Source of the DNA: Typha latifolia
Lineage: Eukaryota; Streptophyta; Magnoliopsida; Poales; Typhaceae
Assembly: GCA_019914945.1 (NCBI GenBank)
Contig: CM034099.1
Location: forward strand, 5,022,001 to 5,086,000
DNA: 64,000 nt
Reading direction: 5' to 3'
Part shown: one piece after another, positions 26,901 through 39,500 of the stretch
Layout: each line of letters begins with the position of its first letter
Position numbering within the stretch: position 1 is the first letter of the stretch
Notes under the pieces: model-generated
Database searches by the model: none
What the model saw: the letters and a program-made list of their open reading frames with translations, nothing else
What the model was told of the DNA's origin: nothing
Position numbers and translations under genes: made by a program

Positions 26901-29900
26901 GCAACAAGATTACCTGCAAAAATATCTCACTCTCTTTATGATATGAGAAAAGTGTGTCTCGGTTGACATAATAAAGATCACATTCTGATGGATGAGGTGC
27001 TCTACATGAACAAAGAGAGTCATCAGAAAGTACAGTATAGATACAGTATAGAAGGGTGCCATCAAGATGGTAATGCTAACCCACTAATACTTGGAATGTA
27101 ACTTGCAACATCTAGGCAGAGTAGACCATTAAGCCAAGACTCAATCGGATCATCAGACGCATATCTGATAGATTCAGTCAATTCAATTTTTGTGAATTCC
27201 CTACCTACAAACCAAAAGAAAATAGATCAACTTCACATCCCACTATCATCACATGATAACAGAGGCTATTGGGATACCAAAAAGATTCTTTCTTCCATGT
27301 ATTCTCCAAACAGTTGAAATACTGCAGTTGCCAATTGAAATGAAAATGAAATGGACTGAGAAAAGTTATCTAAATAAAAGAATAATATTAGCAGACAGGA
27401 TAACCACAAGGCTTATGAAGCCACTAAAATCAGTTGGTTGCTATGACGTTGAAGTTACATGCAAGTTTTCAGCCAGAGAGAACCATACTGTGCCTCAGTA
27501 AAAATTACAGAACTGAAGGGATAAAACTTCAATATGGAGAACAAGATACTGTAGTAGAAATGAACAAGACCATAAACTAAAAAGGATTCACTCATTAAGG
27601 CGTGATAGCCGAGTGAGGCCACCAAAAATGTTGAATAGCACAAACGAGCATGAAAAGGCACGTCCCACGCCAGAGTCCCCCATTAGTGCAAAAAAGAACT
27701 GTGCCAGATTGGCACGATTAGCATTAGGCTACCGGAGAGGATCCCTTGTTCAGATGCCAATAGGACTCTTTAATGAAGGATTAAGAATGGAGCAACTACA
27801 CATTACATGACCATCTCATGTTAAAGCTATCAAGTAGAGGAGATCAAAGAGAGAAGAGGAAGAGACAAAAGACATAATTAGATTACAAAGAGAGTAGATA
27901 GACAGAGATTTGATAGACAGCTTACAGAAGGATAAAGGTCTTCTTCTAACTCCTTACATCCATATGTTTCAACTTATTAAATGCCTCCTGTAAGAATCCT
28001 AACATTTCCAAGGTAACTAGTTTGGAACATCTACATTTAATATGCTACATTTAGATTGAATCATTGAATTAGTACGGTATATAGCATGTCTTTAATTTTT
28101 ATATCCTTCCCAAAAATTCGATCCAGCTTTCCAAACTTATATATCCTGTCGTGCAGTGCCACTAGCACGCATTTATAATATTTTTAATAAATTTTAAAAA
28201 TAATTAAATATATTTTTCGGTCTTCGATATGTCTATCTTTAGTTTTTTGTTTAAATATATGTACTAAAAGTTCAAAACCTATATTATAATATTTTATCTT
28301 TAGATTATTTTTGTAAATGACATATTTTATTAAAGATAAAGCAACAATTAAATATAAATATTATTCAACACATACTATGATTGAAGACATCATTAAAACC
28401 GATATTAATAATTGAACACTCCATAATATAATTAAACACATAATATTAATTAATAATAATTTAATAACTAAAATTAATATCTAGTTGAACGTAAAATGAT
28501 GAGGATCAAAGACTTTATTTACTAGCACAAGAATAACACGAAAATGTTGCACTAAATACTGTCGATATTCTTCAAAATTCATTCACTAATAGTATTGCAC
28601 GTTGTGACGTCTTACAGTCTTCGTACAAATAGAAATTTTATAATTCTCCTAAGATATAATATGGATATTAAATATACATAGAAATGAACGGCACTGGCAT
28701 AGACACACCATAAGCATATATAGATTGTGGACATAAAATCTAATAATAGTATTTTGCCTCTGTTGAATGTGATTAACATGATGGTAATTATAATAAACTC
28801 ATATCATTATGTGGGTGCACCTCTCGTGGTGTTTTGCTACCTACAAACTCAAATCCTCTATAAAAATAATACATCTAAGAAGGTTGTGTAACAGAGACAC
28901 ATGTCTCATCTCCATCATCACCACCACCAGACTCACCATCACAATTATCATTATCATCATCATTATCATCTCTAGTCTTATTATCATTAATTTTATTTAA
29001 GTCTTCAATTGATCAGTTGATTTGATAATGATTGATAAAAAAAAATTTAAAAATGACTCCACATGGCAAAAATTTAAAAATGGCTCCACATGGCACAATG
29101 ACAGGCATGCGAACGTGCTGGCCAACACGTGGCACACCCCGTATCAAGTGTCGTGCCATTATTGGCATGACAAGTGACAATCAGCACGGCTATCCATGGG
29201 AGTAAGGTCGAATGAGGCCAGAATAGTAAATATTCGATGTTTCGACAGTCGTCGGAGGGTGACGGACGGCCAAGCATAGTAGTGGACGGCCGTAGAGTAG
29301 GATGACTGCTGAAGGAAGAAGGTGGCTAAAGTTTGAAAGATCAGAAAGCTTATAACCCTAAAAAGATAAGGACGATCTAACGGCTACAGTAAAAGATAAA
29401 GACAAGATAATAAAAATAATTTAACTCAATTCTCATTCCACGATTATTATCAACACATGACCACTCTTATTTATAGAAGGAGAAATCTTTTCTTAGCAGA
29501 TCGGCTCCACATACGAATTATCTGATTTATTTAAAATTTAAACAATAAGATAAATCTAACTCAAGTTGACTTGACTGACTTAACTCACATAATCTTATCG
29601 TAACAATTTACCACGCTTCCAATCACCTTATTCTCAAGGTGTCCACAGTGGTTTTCATACCTTTCGTCGCTCTCGAAATGCATACCCTCGATCTTCATGT
29701 GGGTCTCGTCTACCACGTGGAGGAGGGCCCCACGGTGAGTTCTGCTCTATGGTCCACTTGTTTGAGCCATAGTCTACCTTGATCGAGGGTGGCTTAAGCC
29801 AAATACTAGCCATTGGTGGTTCGAGCCTAGGTCTTGGTGCATATAATTTAGACCATGGCTTAGGTGTAGATGATCCGAGAAAGGGAGTGGATGTAACGGC

Positions 29901-32900
29901 TTGGATCAAGAGCACCTGGATCATCGTTGGGGGAAGGCTAAGGTTTCGAGCCCTAGCTTCCACCACAATTGGGAAAAACGGTGCTGAGGCCACTATTAGG
30001 GGCTTCTCCGACACAAAAGAGGCTGCTGGGAGGTTCTGCAGTGCCAAAGGGGTCTCCACCGCTATCGGAGGAGTTGAGATTGCGGTTTCGCCTGGTTGGT
30101 TCTTTCCCTCACAACTTGGGTTTGTCTCACAGTGCGGAGCTGGTTCCTACATGGCCGACGACGCTGCACATGTGGGTAGGTGGGTGGGTGGTAAAGAGCT
30201 CGAATAATCGTCGTCATGACTTGGCTCGCCTTCTCGATCCTCTTAGCACTCTCCACGACGAATCTAGCGACCTTGTTAGGAAAATCTTTAAAAAATGCCT
30301 TCACTCAAGCCGACGACTCGTCGTCAACTGTTGGTAGTGGTGGCAGGGGCGTCAAAGAAACTCCCATTGGAACAGAGATGAGTTTCTGGTCCTCCATGGT
30401 CGCTCTCTCTTCGTTCATTTTGGATCACATGTTAATCATCGTCCAAGATCAGCTCTAATACCAATATTACGAACCAGATCTAAACCAATCTGGATGTAAG
30501 AAAATTATGAAAATTTTTATGGTGGCTCTAATGGTTTGGTTTTACAAAAATCGTAATCGAAATAAAAAGATAAAATTGAAATAGTGGAGTAAGGTCAGAA
30601 CGGTAAATATCCGATATTGCGACAGTCGTCGAAAGGTGGCGAACAGCCAAAGATGGTGGTGGGCAGTCATAAAGGTGGCTAGTGGAATAAGATGATGACT
30701 ACGATTTGAAAAATCAGAAGACTTCTACAGTTACAATGTACTCTTAAAAAGATAAAACGATCTAACGACTACGACAAAGATAAAGACAAACTTAACTCAA
30801 TTCTCATTCCACGATTATTATCAACACATAAACTACTCGTATTTATAGAAGTAGAAATCCTAGCGAATCGAATCCACATACGGATTATCCGATTTATTTT
30901 AAATTTAAAACAACAAGATAAATCTAACTAATTTAAGTTGACTTGATTGACTTAACCCATATGATCATATCATAACAATAATGAAAGAAATTTTCAAAAA
31001 GCCAAGGATACAAGAATATTAGAATTATGTATTGTGCAGTTTAGTATAGAATGTTTCTAAGATTAAACTATCAACTTTTGTGTTCATGTGTCTTGCTTCA
31101 CAACATACTCTTGTCATGAGACCAAAAGTAGCAAGATATGGTTGCAGCATCAAGTATCAAAAGTGTTCTCTGGAAGCCTTTGATATTGGCATAATTGTCT
31201 ACTAGAGTACCTATGTCTACATAGTCACCCTTAAATTGACCAATACCCACAGCACCTTAGACTTAAATAGAACCAAGCCCAAAGGTATTGCACCATTTGT
31301 TATTTATCAGCCTTTGACCTTCATTTGCTATTTGTTCCAATCATCCTTTCATTTAATAATATATGCTGCAATCTGATTCTTTCAAAATTTAGAATTACGC
31401 TTTAAGAATCCCGAGAATGGGGCCAAATCCTGAGTAGGAAAATACCAATTTTTTATAAATTTCAGCCCAAGAATCTATTCAATTTAAGCATTAGGTGGCT
31501 GGCAATAGGGCAATTAAATTTACCAGCCTAATTATTCCTAGATGAACTTGCTATATTGAAGTAGTAATCCACGCTTTTTACCTAACACCAAAGTTTGTAT
31601 AGTTGCTCTAATTTTACCATGCCTCATGAATTACATTTCGAAGATGCCCACTTAAATGAACTAAAATAGAGATATAGAACTTACCAGAATTGGATGCATG
31701 AGTACCCTGTCTAGATGACAGACTTTGTGATCTCAATTGCTCAAAAAGCTTCAAAGACAATGAGCGCCCAGTGCCTTCGTAGCTTCAAAAATAAAATGCA
31801 TGAAGCAATCACGCTGTAAGTATATAACCACATACTTCCATTTACATATGCATACACCCATCACAGCAAAAAGAATGTAACTCAAAATAGTTAGATACAC
31901 AGGGTTATGCATGTGTGTAGGATACATGAAAAATAGTAGAAACACAACATACCCATTGACAGTTGATGAGAGGAAAACCAGATGAGGCCCAAGCAAAGAC
32001 TTGACGATAGGTAATGGAATTGCTGCTGCTTCATCAACAACGAGCAGCTCAACTTGAGAAAGTTTTCCATGGTCATGTGGCTTCAAGTACTTTTAGAAAA
32101 GAGGAATTGTAAGAAGCAGACATGTGTATAAAGCTAGTAATGAAAAAAATTGTGGAAAGTACTAATGCTCTTTTACACAAGGAACATAAATAAATTATTA
32201 AAGGAGAAAATGTAGTTCTAAGTTCTAACTTCATCTGAGTCACCATTAGCTGTAGAACAAGTTTGTACTGAAGCTGTCATTAGACAGGAAACAAATGAGA
32301 TTTACTTACAACTATGAACCTAGACATCTGCAAATATTAACTATAAACCTGTATTTCCACCTGACTGATAGAATAAAAACATCAAGAAGACTGCAAAGAG
32401 TCTAAGATACTCAGGATGGATATTTTGGATCTCTAATATTTACATACTAAGTTTGAACAACAATATGACAATTTTCATGTTAAGGATAAACATCAAATTT
32501 TTAATCTCAAAATATTTGAAAGAGTTGCTTAATCAAATTTTAAAATCTAGAAATAATTAACCATGATTTTGAATAGAGAGCACTATATACTCTAGCTTAT
32601 GCCTTCAACATGGGGCTCTTCATGAGAAGGTGCACATACAGCCTCCCCCTGGACAACACACAGCAGTAACAACATGGATTTAAGTGCTAGGAAGGAGGGC
32701 GCGATAATAAAAAAAAAGCTTAATTATTCAGAGTTAACTAGGTGTGAGTTTGAAGTTTGAATATCACTACTGACATAGGGTTAAATGCCAGGCGGCAGAG
32801 GCCGTACTATCCAACCGACCATGCTGACTCGGTATTGGAATTGAGCAATAGCACTAGCATCACCTAAGGCTCAATATGTCATGCTGACATTCTGTGTGTT

Positions 32901-34307
32901 GGCATGGTACCATGGGAACAAACTGCTGCACAACCAATGTCGTTGGCACTTTTATCCTTGCTTACTAATTCTCCAATACCGTTTTACTCCACAAAAGTAA
33001 TTTCAGCAGTAAAAATAGTTAATATTAGGTACATGAAAGTTCAGGAATAGCGCTCACTCAGTATCATCTTCATTTGCAGAGCAAGGGCAATAAGTATTTC
33101 TCAGAGGAAAGCAAAATTCATATCAAAGTTACTAGAAGTATAATAATTATCCCTTCCTAGGTCTATCATGCTAAAGTACTACAGCTTAGAAGAAACTGCG
33201 TTGTGAAATCAAAAGCAGATCTCTGTAAACTAAATGAAGGAACACAACTCAGATCATGTAGATTCTATTAAACAAGGACATTGAATACCATAATTTGGTA
33301 ATTGAGAATAGAACTAATATTTAAATCTACAACCTATGCTCACACAACTCATATCTTGTGCCACCCCTATTAGTGCATTACAAAAGGTCCAGTAGAAAGA
33401 GAAATTTCCCATTATCCATCTATCCAATTTTGCACAGAAACAACTGACAACTTATTGTGTGATAGTGTGACTATCTTAACCAATATCCCAATTCATAACT
33501 ATAGATAAATTACCTGTATTGTTTGGCGATGTTGCTTGTAGACATTTATTCGAACTGTTGATTTACCCGCTTCAGAATCAGCACCCTTCACCACATCATA
33601 ATGCAGATGCTCCTATAAAAAAAATATGAGTAAAAGGTATAGCAAAATAAAGTTAAGCAAATTATGAGTTTGGAAGACATTTTAGTTTACAGAGGCAAAT
33701 ATAAAGAAAAAAAAAAGCACATCTTTCAACCTTTCTTGTGTTGGTATATAACTATAGATACACGATTTTGCCAACTATATAGGGTTGGGCAAGTTGCCTA
33801 GATCCCAACTCAATGATGAGAAAGCTCCAAATGAACCGACAAAAATTTACAATCGATTGACAATTCAATATCAACCATTTAAAAAAAGTGCCAAATTCCT
33901 AGCGAAATTATTAAAGGAACCTACAAGAAAAGCTACTCAGCCAGTTCGTGGTAAAGTAATCTATTCTTCATTGCAATTTAGGCTCCTGATACGAAAAGGA
34001 GCAACCTCTCGAGAAACTCCTTTAGGCATGGAAAATGGCTTCATGAGGGAGATAGCTACTTTTTGCTGTAGAGGTTCTGTTTCATCTCTAAGGCATGGAT
34101 AACCCAAAAATCCAAATAATAATAAGCCCATATTTCTAATTCAAAATATAGAAATGGGAGTTTTTTTTTAACCGCCAACTCAAGATAATAATATCTTATA
34201 GCACCTAATGTCCTTAAGAAGACTATGATATCCGTGACTTTTCTCCTATATCCAACCCAACATTATCCATTTCCTATAGACTCTATAGTTCATATAGGCA
34301 TAGATAG

Positions 34308-34364
<57 letters not shown>

Positions 34365-37300
34365 ACTAACATGCAATGCAGAACTAGGATACATGATATA
34401 TCATTAGTCAATCAATGACTATGTCAGCACATCTCTTACCAAAGTAACAAACAATGAAAAATGGGAATAACACATGCATCCATGATGGCATATGGAGATT
34501 AACTTCTGAGTGCAATTTTACTAAAAGAATAAGGTGAGATCAAAAGATATCAGAAAGACACAAACCTTGTATTCTAAAGCATTGATTCCCTTGCAGACAA
34601 ACTCAAACAAAGTCTTGAGATTCTCTGGGCTGGGAGCAGAGACAAAGATGTTTGAATACCTAACCAAAGGAAACTGATTAGGGGTGACTGAGCTACAAAA
34701 GATGGATACAAAATGACAAACAGATGAATGGAGATTTTTCTCAGTTCAAGGATAGAACCCTGCAGCAACAGCCCCTGCAACAGCAAGACCTAGGGCAGCT
34801 GATTTTCCACGCCCACGAGCAGCAGTTAAAGCAACAGTGCTTCTTAGTGTTTTATCCAGAATTGCATGAAGAAAAGTAGTAACAGCTTCTCCCTATTTAC
34901 AGATAGAAATATTCGTTGTCATGAAATACCATCATGTAGCCAAAGCATGTCATGTCAACTGTACCTGATCCAAAGTACAACACTTCCCAATAAGAGGGCC
35001 AAGAGGGAAGTCCTCACGGTATTTCTCCTTTAGATCTTTCAGCTTCCGCTCCCTTTCTGATAACCCCTCAGAATCCTTAACAAGAAGTAAAATGAAAGGC
35101 CAAAGGTAGATGATTACAGAAATTGTAAGGAGCAAAACAAGTGCATGCATATTGACCAAAAGAACATGATTGATTGCCTGATGTTCTAGCTGAGTGCAAA
35201 TAAGTATACAGACAGCTGAGTAAGAATTAAGAAGGTAATGCATAATTTAAACAGTAAGTACAGTACAGCAGGCAATACCTCGAAGACTGATAGAGGTTGA
35301 ATTGATCTTATATGAGATGATATTGGTAAGACATTAAGCTCATCATCCATTACAACACACGCCTTGCATGATGCAATGGATAACAAGAACCTCTCATTGA
35401 ACCGTGTAGCAGCCTGAGAATGAGACTCTGTTCGAAACCTCTCATGTACATCCTGCAATTGGTAGCACAAGACCGAGTAAAGATTTAATTAAAGGATCAC
35501 TGCAATGTGATCAGAAATAAAAGCTCTCACTTTGTCAAACATATCATCCAACATCTGTAGATTAAAAAAATAAATATCAAAAGAGTATGGCAAAGCCTTT
35601 CACCAGTGATATGACGATTTTGTGAATGTGGATGACAAGATTCATGAGAATGTGATGTACTGTAAGTGATTTAGGCATTAACACATAGTTTTTCTTTTGA
35701 TTTAGTAGTTGAAGTGTTGAACTGATCTAGATATGAGAGCTGTCTATTGATCAAATTATACAAGTTGCACCATTAGATCAGCTTCAGATAAATAAGTGGA
35801 AGGGAGATTTTCCAAACCAAGTAGGATAGCCTACCATAATTAAGATTTGAGGTTCACCTAGGCAACCGACCCTAATTGGAAAATCTTCCAGGGTTGTGTG
35901 AGTTTAAAGTCCAGTCCAATTCCAAGTGGAACATTTTTCCTTATTTAGATCTAAAGGATCCAAACTTATTCTCTTCCTAAGTGAACCTTACTAACCCTTC
36001 TCTAATTAAGCCTTACTGGTCATAGTGTGCAATTTCAAGGAGCAAACTGATGCAGGTTAATGTAACAACTTTGGGTTAAAGGCCTTAAACACTAGACATG
36101 CATATAGGTCATACAAGTTTTCACACTAAAGTTGGAAAACGGATGCTAAAACGATGAAAAGTATCATATGAACTATAAGGTCTGTTGAACACTAAGGGAT
36201 GTCCGATCACCCATCCACAACTCTTCATATATCTTAAAAGTTAAAAGTGTCACATGAAAAGTTTTGCATGATTTATTTCCAATGGAAGGAGGCAAAAACA
36301 CATGAGAATTTCAAGCAACTATATTAAAAATCTTAAACTTTCTTTAGTTTGAGTTATCTCTTCTTCATATGTATGATTTTCATTTCCTTAGTTATCCTCT
36401 CTCAGATTTTCAATGGCACACAAATTTTGCAACAACCAATAAATTGCATTAATTCTCATTGCATTGCTTAGGTCAAGTGCAACCAATCATCTGGCACATA
36501 TATTTCTCAAAAAACAAGAACCAATAGATGCTTCTGCTGTTCTAATCAATGTACCAACATCCTTTTCCAAAGATTAAAAATATTAGATATACACTCCTAA
36601 AAGATAAAATCTACTATACTAATCATAATTCCGATGCAAATGCCTAGAATTTAATTTAATATTCCACCACCCAAAGCTTCAGAAAATTTAATGCGCCAGC
36701 TTCTTGAGGAACTCTTGTAACATGCTAATCATCAATTTAGGGATTTCTCTTTATGTATTGCACCATGTGGCTCCTAGAGTTCCCTTAGCTCCCCATTAAA
36801 AGTGATAAAATAATTTTGGAGGACAACTTGCAAACATGGATCTTCATCTTCATCCTCATCATCATCCAAGCCATTTTCTCAACAATAAGAGATTGGTTTG
36901 ACCATAGATCAAGGATGAAATCCAAGATTTAGTGACCCACTATCAAACTGATATTAACCCCTTGAAATAGGCCAGAATTCCCAGCCAAAACCAAACAAAA
37001 CAAGACAGAGAGAGGGCAAGGGAAAGCTGCCATAAAAGTTACGCAGCCCCTCATCAGGGTTAAGTAAAATACTTCGTTCGTTGCAATTTCAGCTCACGGA
37101 ATCCAAAGAAATCATCCAAATTTGTAAACAACTAAACATAACGCAAAGAAATAAGAAACTTAGTATGTGAGCTACAATAAGTCCTCAGAGAAGAGTACAG
37201 ATTATCCCATAAAGCTTAAACACTATAACAAAAGGTCTACGGTAAGTTATTACAAAATAGTCAATCTAACTAGCCTTAGACATAGCAAAGAAACCACTCA

Positions 37301-39271
37301 TTGAACTATATGTCAAACAAAAGAATGACAAACATGGAGCTCCTGTCAACTGTCTAAAAGAAAAGAGAGCGCACCATAACCATGGTGTAGAGCCTTGTGA
37401 GAGAGGAAAGAGACCGAAGCAACAACACTATCAAACCACCACCCTCTACTGTCTCAATAGTTCTTGCTAGAAGATTAGGTGTCAATGCCTCAAAATCCTG
37501 AAAATAGCATCACGGTCACTATAAAAGATAAATCTGGAAACATACTGCTAGTAGACTGATTATCACAGTCAACTAAGTAGATAAGCAATGCAAGATGGAA
37601 ACCTGAAGAATGCACATGCCAAATGTATTTCCAAGAATTCTTTCTGAGTCCTTATATAAGCAATATGTTATATCTGCAGTCTCGAGAAAAAGTGAAAAGG
37701 GATCCGCTTTTTCAGGGTCCATTAGTCCTCGTTGTAACAACTTCTTTATCTGCTTTGCTCTTTTCTTCTTGTGACTAAGCAAGATGAATCAATGAGGTTA
37801 GCATAAGATTATAATATCAAAAACTTGATAGCACGAAAGGTAAACCTGAAATATATATATAGTTCAGATAAAGGACTCACTAAAAAGCCACATACATTAG
37901 AAAAATATCAACAAGAAAGGCATATGAAAGAACTATAAGAGCAGTCAGGACTCAAGAATACAACTAGGAGCCTCTAGACTCTGAATAATTGTCTTGTTCA
38001 AAAGAGTTTGTGATAAGCAATAAACCTAGGAAAATATTCTTCTTGGAAAGGCGTAAGTTACAATTTGCTGATGATTCCATGTAAGACACCTGGGAAAGCA
38101 CTCTACCACCCAAAATCTTACATAAAGAAACATTAAAAAAATTCACTATACTTGGTAAGAATACATGACCACTAATTCTGCAAAAGAAAATCTGTATAAT
38201 TATGATTGGCCTTGTCAAAACATTTTAAACTTGCATATTTTACTTGGTCCAAATGGTTTCAATATAAGCCAAAATAGCCAATATTATACTTTTAATCCTT
38301 TATAGTATGTTTTAAATGGAAGAACGCGTATGAATGCCAAAAAACCCAAACATTCTTAGGCCAAAATAAATATACAAGGCTTGTGTTGGTTTAAGCATCG
38401 TAATTTGTTAGAATAATAGAATGCTTATACATTTCATAGTCAAATTTCTCATACTACGCCTGACCAAACAGATAATAGATAGACAATGTTAAAAACAAAA
38501 TAAAGGGGTGCAACTGTGCAAGCAATAAAATTATGGAAAGAACAACTAAGCTATCTCTTCCCCATTTTGTGAGGAAACTTCACCGTGTCATTAAATATAG
38601 CACATTGGTGGGAAATATAAAAAAACAAATAATGACAAATAAGGTGTTAGTTAAAAGGGTCTCAAACTTAAGAGATGGAACCTGCTGATTTCAAGCTTCT
38701 CCTTGTAGCACCACAATACTGTGGGTCGGGTTTTCACCACTGCCTTGCTGAGCATATAATTCAGGTTCACGATCTGCGATCACCACAAGGTTTAATTAAT
38801 ATTATGCTAAAATAAGCATAATTCCATGCAATAAATCTCACTGTCACATCCCAAGCATAAAAAAGGATTAGAAAAACATAAAATGGCTCAACCTTTGGTT
38901 CAATAATTCAACTCAACCACTGTGTTCCAATATTCTCTTACAATATACTGGCAGAGAAAAGATCTTTACTGCTCCACAGGTAAAGATCGAATATGTTTTA
39001 GCCTTAGCATATTTTAAACCACACCAAACCAACTCAAACCACTGGTTCATCGCGGAACTCGTCAAAACTTCAACGGGAAACAAATAGCAGTGCTCCAAAT
39101 CGAAACCTGGGGTCTAACGATTGCTCCAGACCCCCAAAGTGATTCAGAATAAGAGAAGAAGAATACCTGATCTCGGGACTTATCGCCGATCATTATAAAC
39201 ATTGAGCGATGCCGGAGCTTGACGCCATTCTCTATTAGCGTCCGGATACGGTCGTCGACCTTCTTCCTCAT
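18151..39271 (-). CDS. NAT10: RNA cytidine acetyltransferase (NAT10/Kre33 family)
   Basis: Twenty-six coding exons, all GT-AG, join in frame to 1016 residues (human 1025). Exons: 39271-39167, 38773-38682, 37774-37603, 37497-37375, 35452-35279, 35075-34965, 34892-34759, 34659-34566, 33612-33514, 32089-31953, 31782-31685, 27204-27081, 27001-26914, 26736-26637, 26510-26458, 24719-24543, 24447-24410, 23744-23654, 23402-23223, 23123-23015, 21997-21928, 21848-21701, 19494-19366, 19275-19150, 18537-18472, 18363-18151. It has the Walker A motif G-R-G-K-S (Lys about 289), D-E-A-A-A at 387-391, a GNAT core R-I-A-V-H-P ... C-G-Y-G-S near residue 630, and a Lys/Arg-rich nucleolar tail. The family uses ATP and acetyl-CoA to make N4-acetylcytidine in 18S rRNA and Ser/Leu tRNAs and is needed for ribosome assembly. 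The start is the family's own M-R-K-K-V-D-D-R-I-R. No lesion was found despite heavily invaded introns. Confidence 0.95.
20352..21090 (+). pseudogene. Decayed hAT-type transposase fragment (BED zinc finger + DUF659 start)
   Basis: The first ORF (20352-20759) has a BED-type finger, C-N-Y-C ... H-L-L-K-I-S-G-H, preceded by W-R-Y-V and followed by a basic Ser-rich linker. It ends in TGA. The reading continues at 20760 with E-K-S-F-N ... A-R-M-F-Y-S-A-G-L-P-F, the beginning of the hAT DUF659 region. A frameshift follows near 20975, then an in-frame TAG at about 21009 and a piece resembling V-C-D-G-W-T-D. It stops near 21085 without the catalytic core or dimerisation domain. It lies antisense in NAT10 intron 22 and cannot encode a working transposase. 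Confidence 0.85.
21175..21272. repeat. GTGTC-rich minisatellite-like cluster
   Basis: At least eight GTGTC pentamers occur within about 95 bp, in units such as CCGTGTC and CCGTGTCCTAT, just downstream of the dead hAT fragment. It may be a subterminal repeat of that element or of a separate element. No matching inverted end was found. Confidence 0.6.
22441..22694. repeat. Diverged direct duplication (about 105 bp, period about 153) in NAT10 intron 20
   Basis: 22441-22549 and 22594-22694 share long blocks, including GATATTATGAAGATTATTCT and the following CCATATATTAAT, with scattered differences. The 300 bp just left of it (22130-22330) are crowded with CATATG-type palindromes. Confidence 0.8.
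23861..23948. repeat. (TA)n-(GA)n compound microsatellite in NAT10 intron 17
   Basis: About 22 bases of TA are followed by about 65 bases of GA. On the transcribed (minus) strand it reads as a long (TC)n then (TA)n tract ending about 117 nt before the acceptor of exon 18. Confidence 0.95.
29041..29094. repeat. Perfectly phased 27-bp tandem repeat (2 copies)
   Basis: 29041-29067 and 29068-29094 differ at one base and end in CTCCACATGGC. They lie about 105 bp from the broken edge of the retroelement's left LTR. Confidence 0.85.
29199..30977 (-). mobile_element. Small non-autonomous LTR retrotransposon in NAT10 intron 11
   Basis: Two direct repeats, 29199-29605 and 30585-30977, share long blocks, including TCATTCCACGATTATTATCA. 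Both end, read on the minus strand, with TGTTA. The right copy probably begins at 30465. Next to it, 30452-30463 reads GCTCTAATACCA, the reverse complement of a primer-binding site for initiator Met-tRNA (one mismatch from TGGTATCAGAGC). This sets the element on the minus strand, with a full 5' LTR of about 513 bp and a truncated 3' LTR. The 846-bp interior has only short broken reading frames (for example from 30397 leftward, stopped after 23 codons) and no reverse transcriptase or integrase. It looks like a TRIM/LARD-type or internally deleted element. Confidence 0.75.
34309..34363. repeat. (TA)n-(GA)n microsatellite in NAT10 intron 8
   Basis: A TA run followed by a GA run of about 29 bases. 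It is built like the repeat at 23861-23948. Confidence 0.9.
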
Positions 39272-39390
39272 GACGGCCACCTCAGTAGAGGGCGGGTGAG
39301 TGTAGGGCGGAGGAATGGAGAGGGTGGAACAGGTTTGGAATAGACGACCAAAGAGCTGTATGTACGTAGACAATCGGGCCGGAGAGGGTT

Positions 39391-39412
39391 TTAGGGTTTA
39401 TTGTAGGGTTTT
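39391..39412 (-). promoter_or_regulatory. Telo-box pair upstream of NAT10
   Basis: TTAGGGTTT at 39391-39399 and TAGGGTTTT at 39404-39412 (+ strand) are telo-box sequences (AAACCCTA on the sense strand), 120-141 bp before the NAT10 ATG. Telo-boxes with GGGCC-type site II elements mark promoters of plant ribosome-biogenesis and translation genes. CGGGCC at 39375 and TGGGCC near 39736 could serve as such partners. Confidence 0.55.
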
Positions 39413-39453
39413 GTCGTGGGGTCGTTCAGAGCTTATTATCGGGCGGGCCGATC

Positions 39454-39454
<1 letters not shown>

Positions 39455-39494
<40 letters not shown>

Positions 39495-39500
39495 CGGGCT
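39455..39500 (+). repeat. (GGGCTC)6 hexanucleotide repeat, quadruplex-type
   Basis: Six perfect GGGCTC units (39455-39490) are followed by GGGCC and GGGCT, giving eight GGG tracts with loops of two or three bases on the + strand. It lies 184-229 bp upstream of the NAT10 start codon, on the strand that is template for NAT10. A further GGGCGGG is at 39441 and a 10-G run near 39570. Confidence 0.95.

Noticed and set aside
28800..29000. Plus-strand ORF with a C-terminal Ile-rich run
   Set aside because: It comes from ATC/ATT simple repeats in an intron; no conserved motif.
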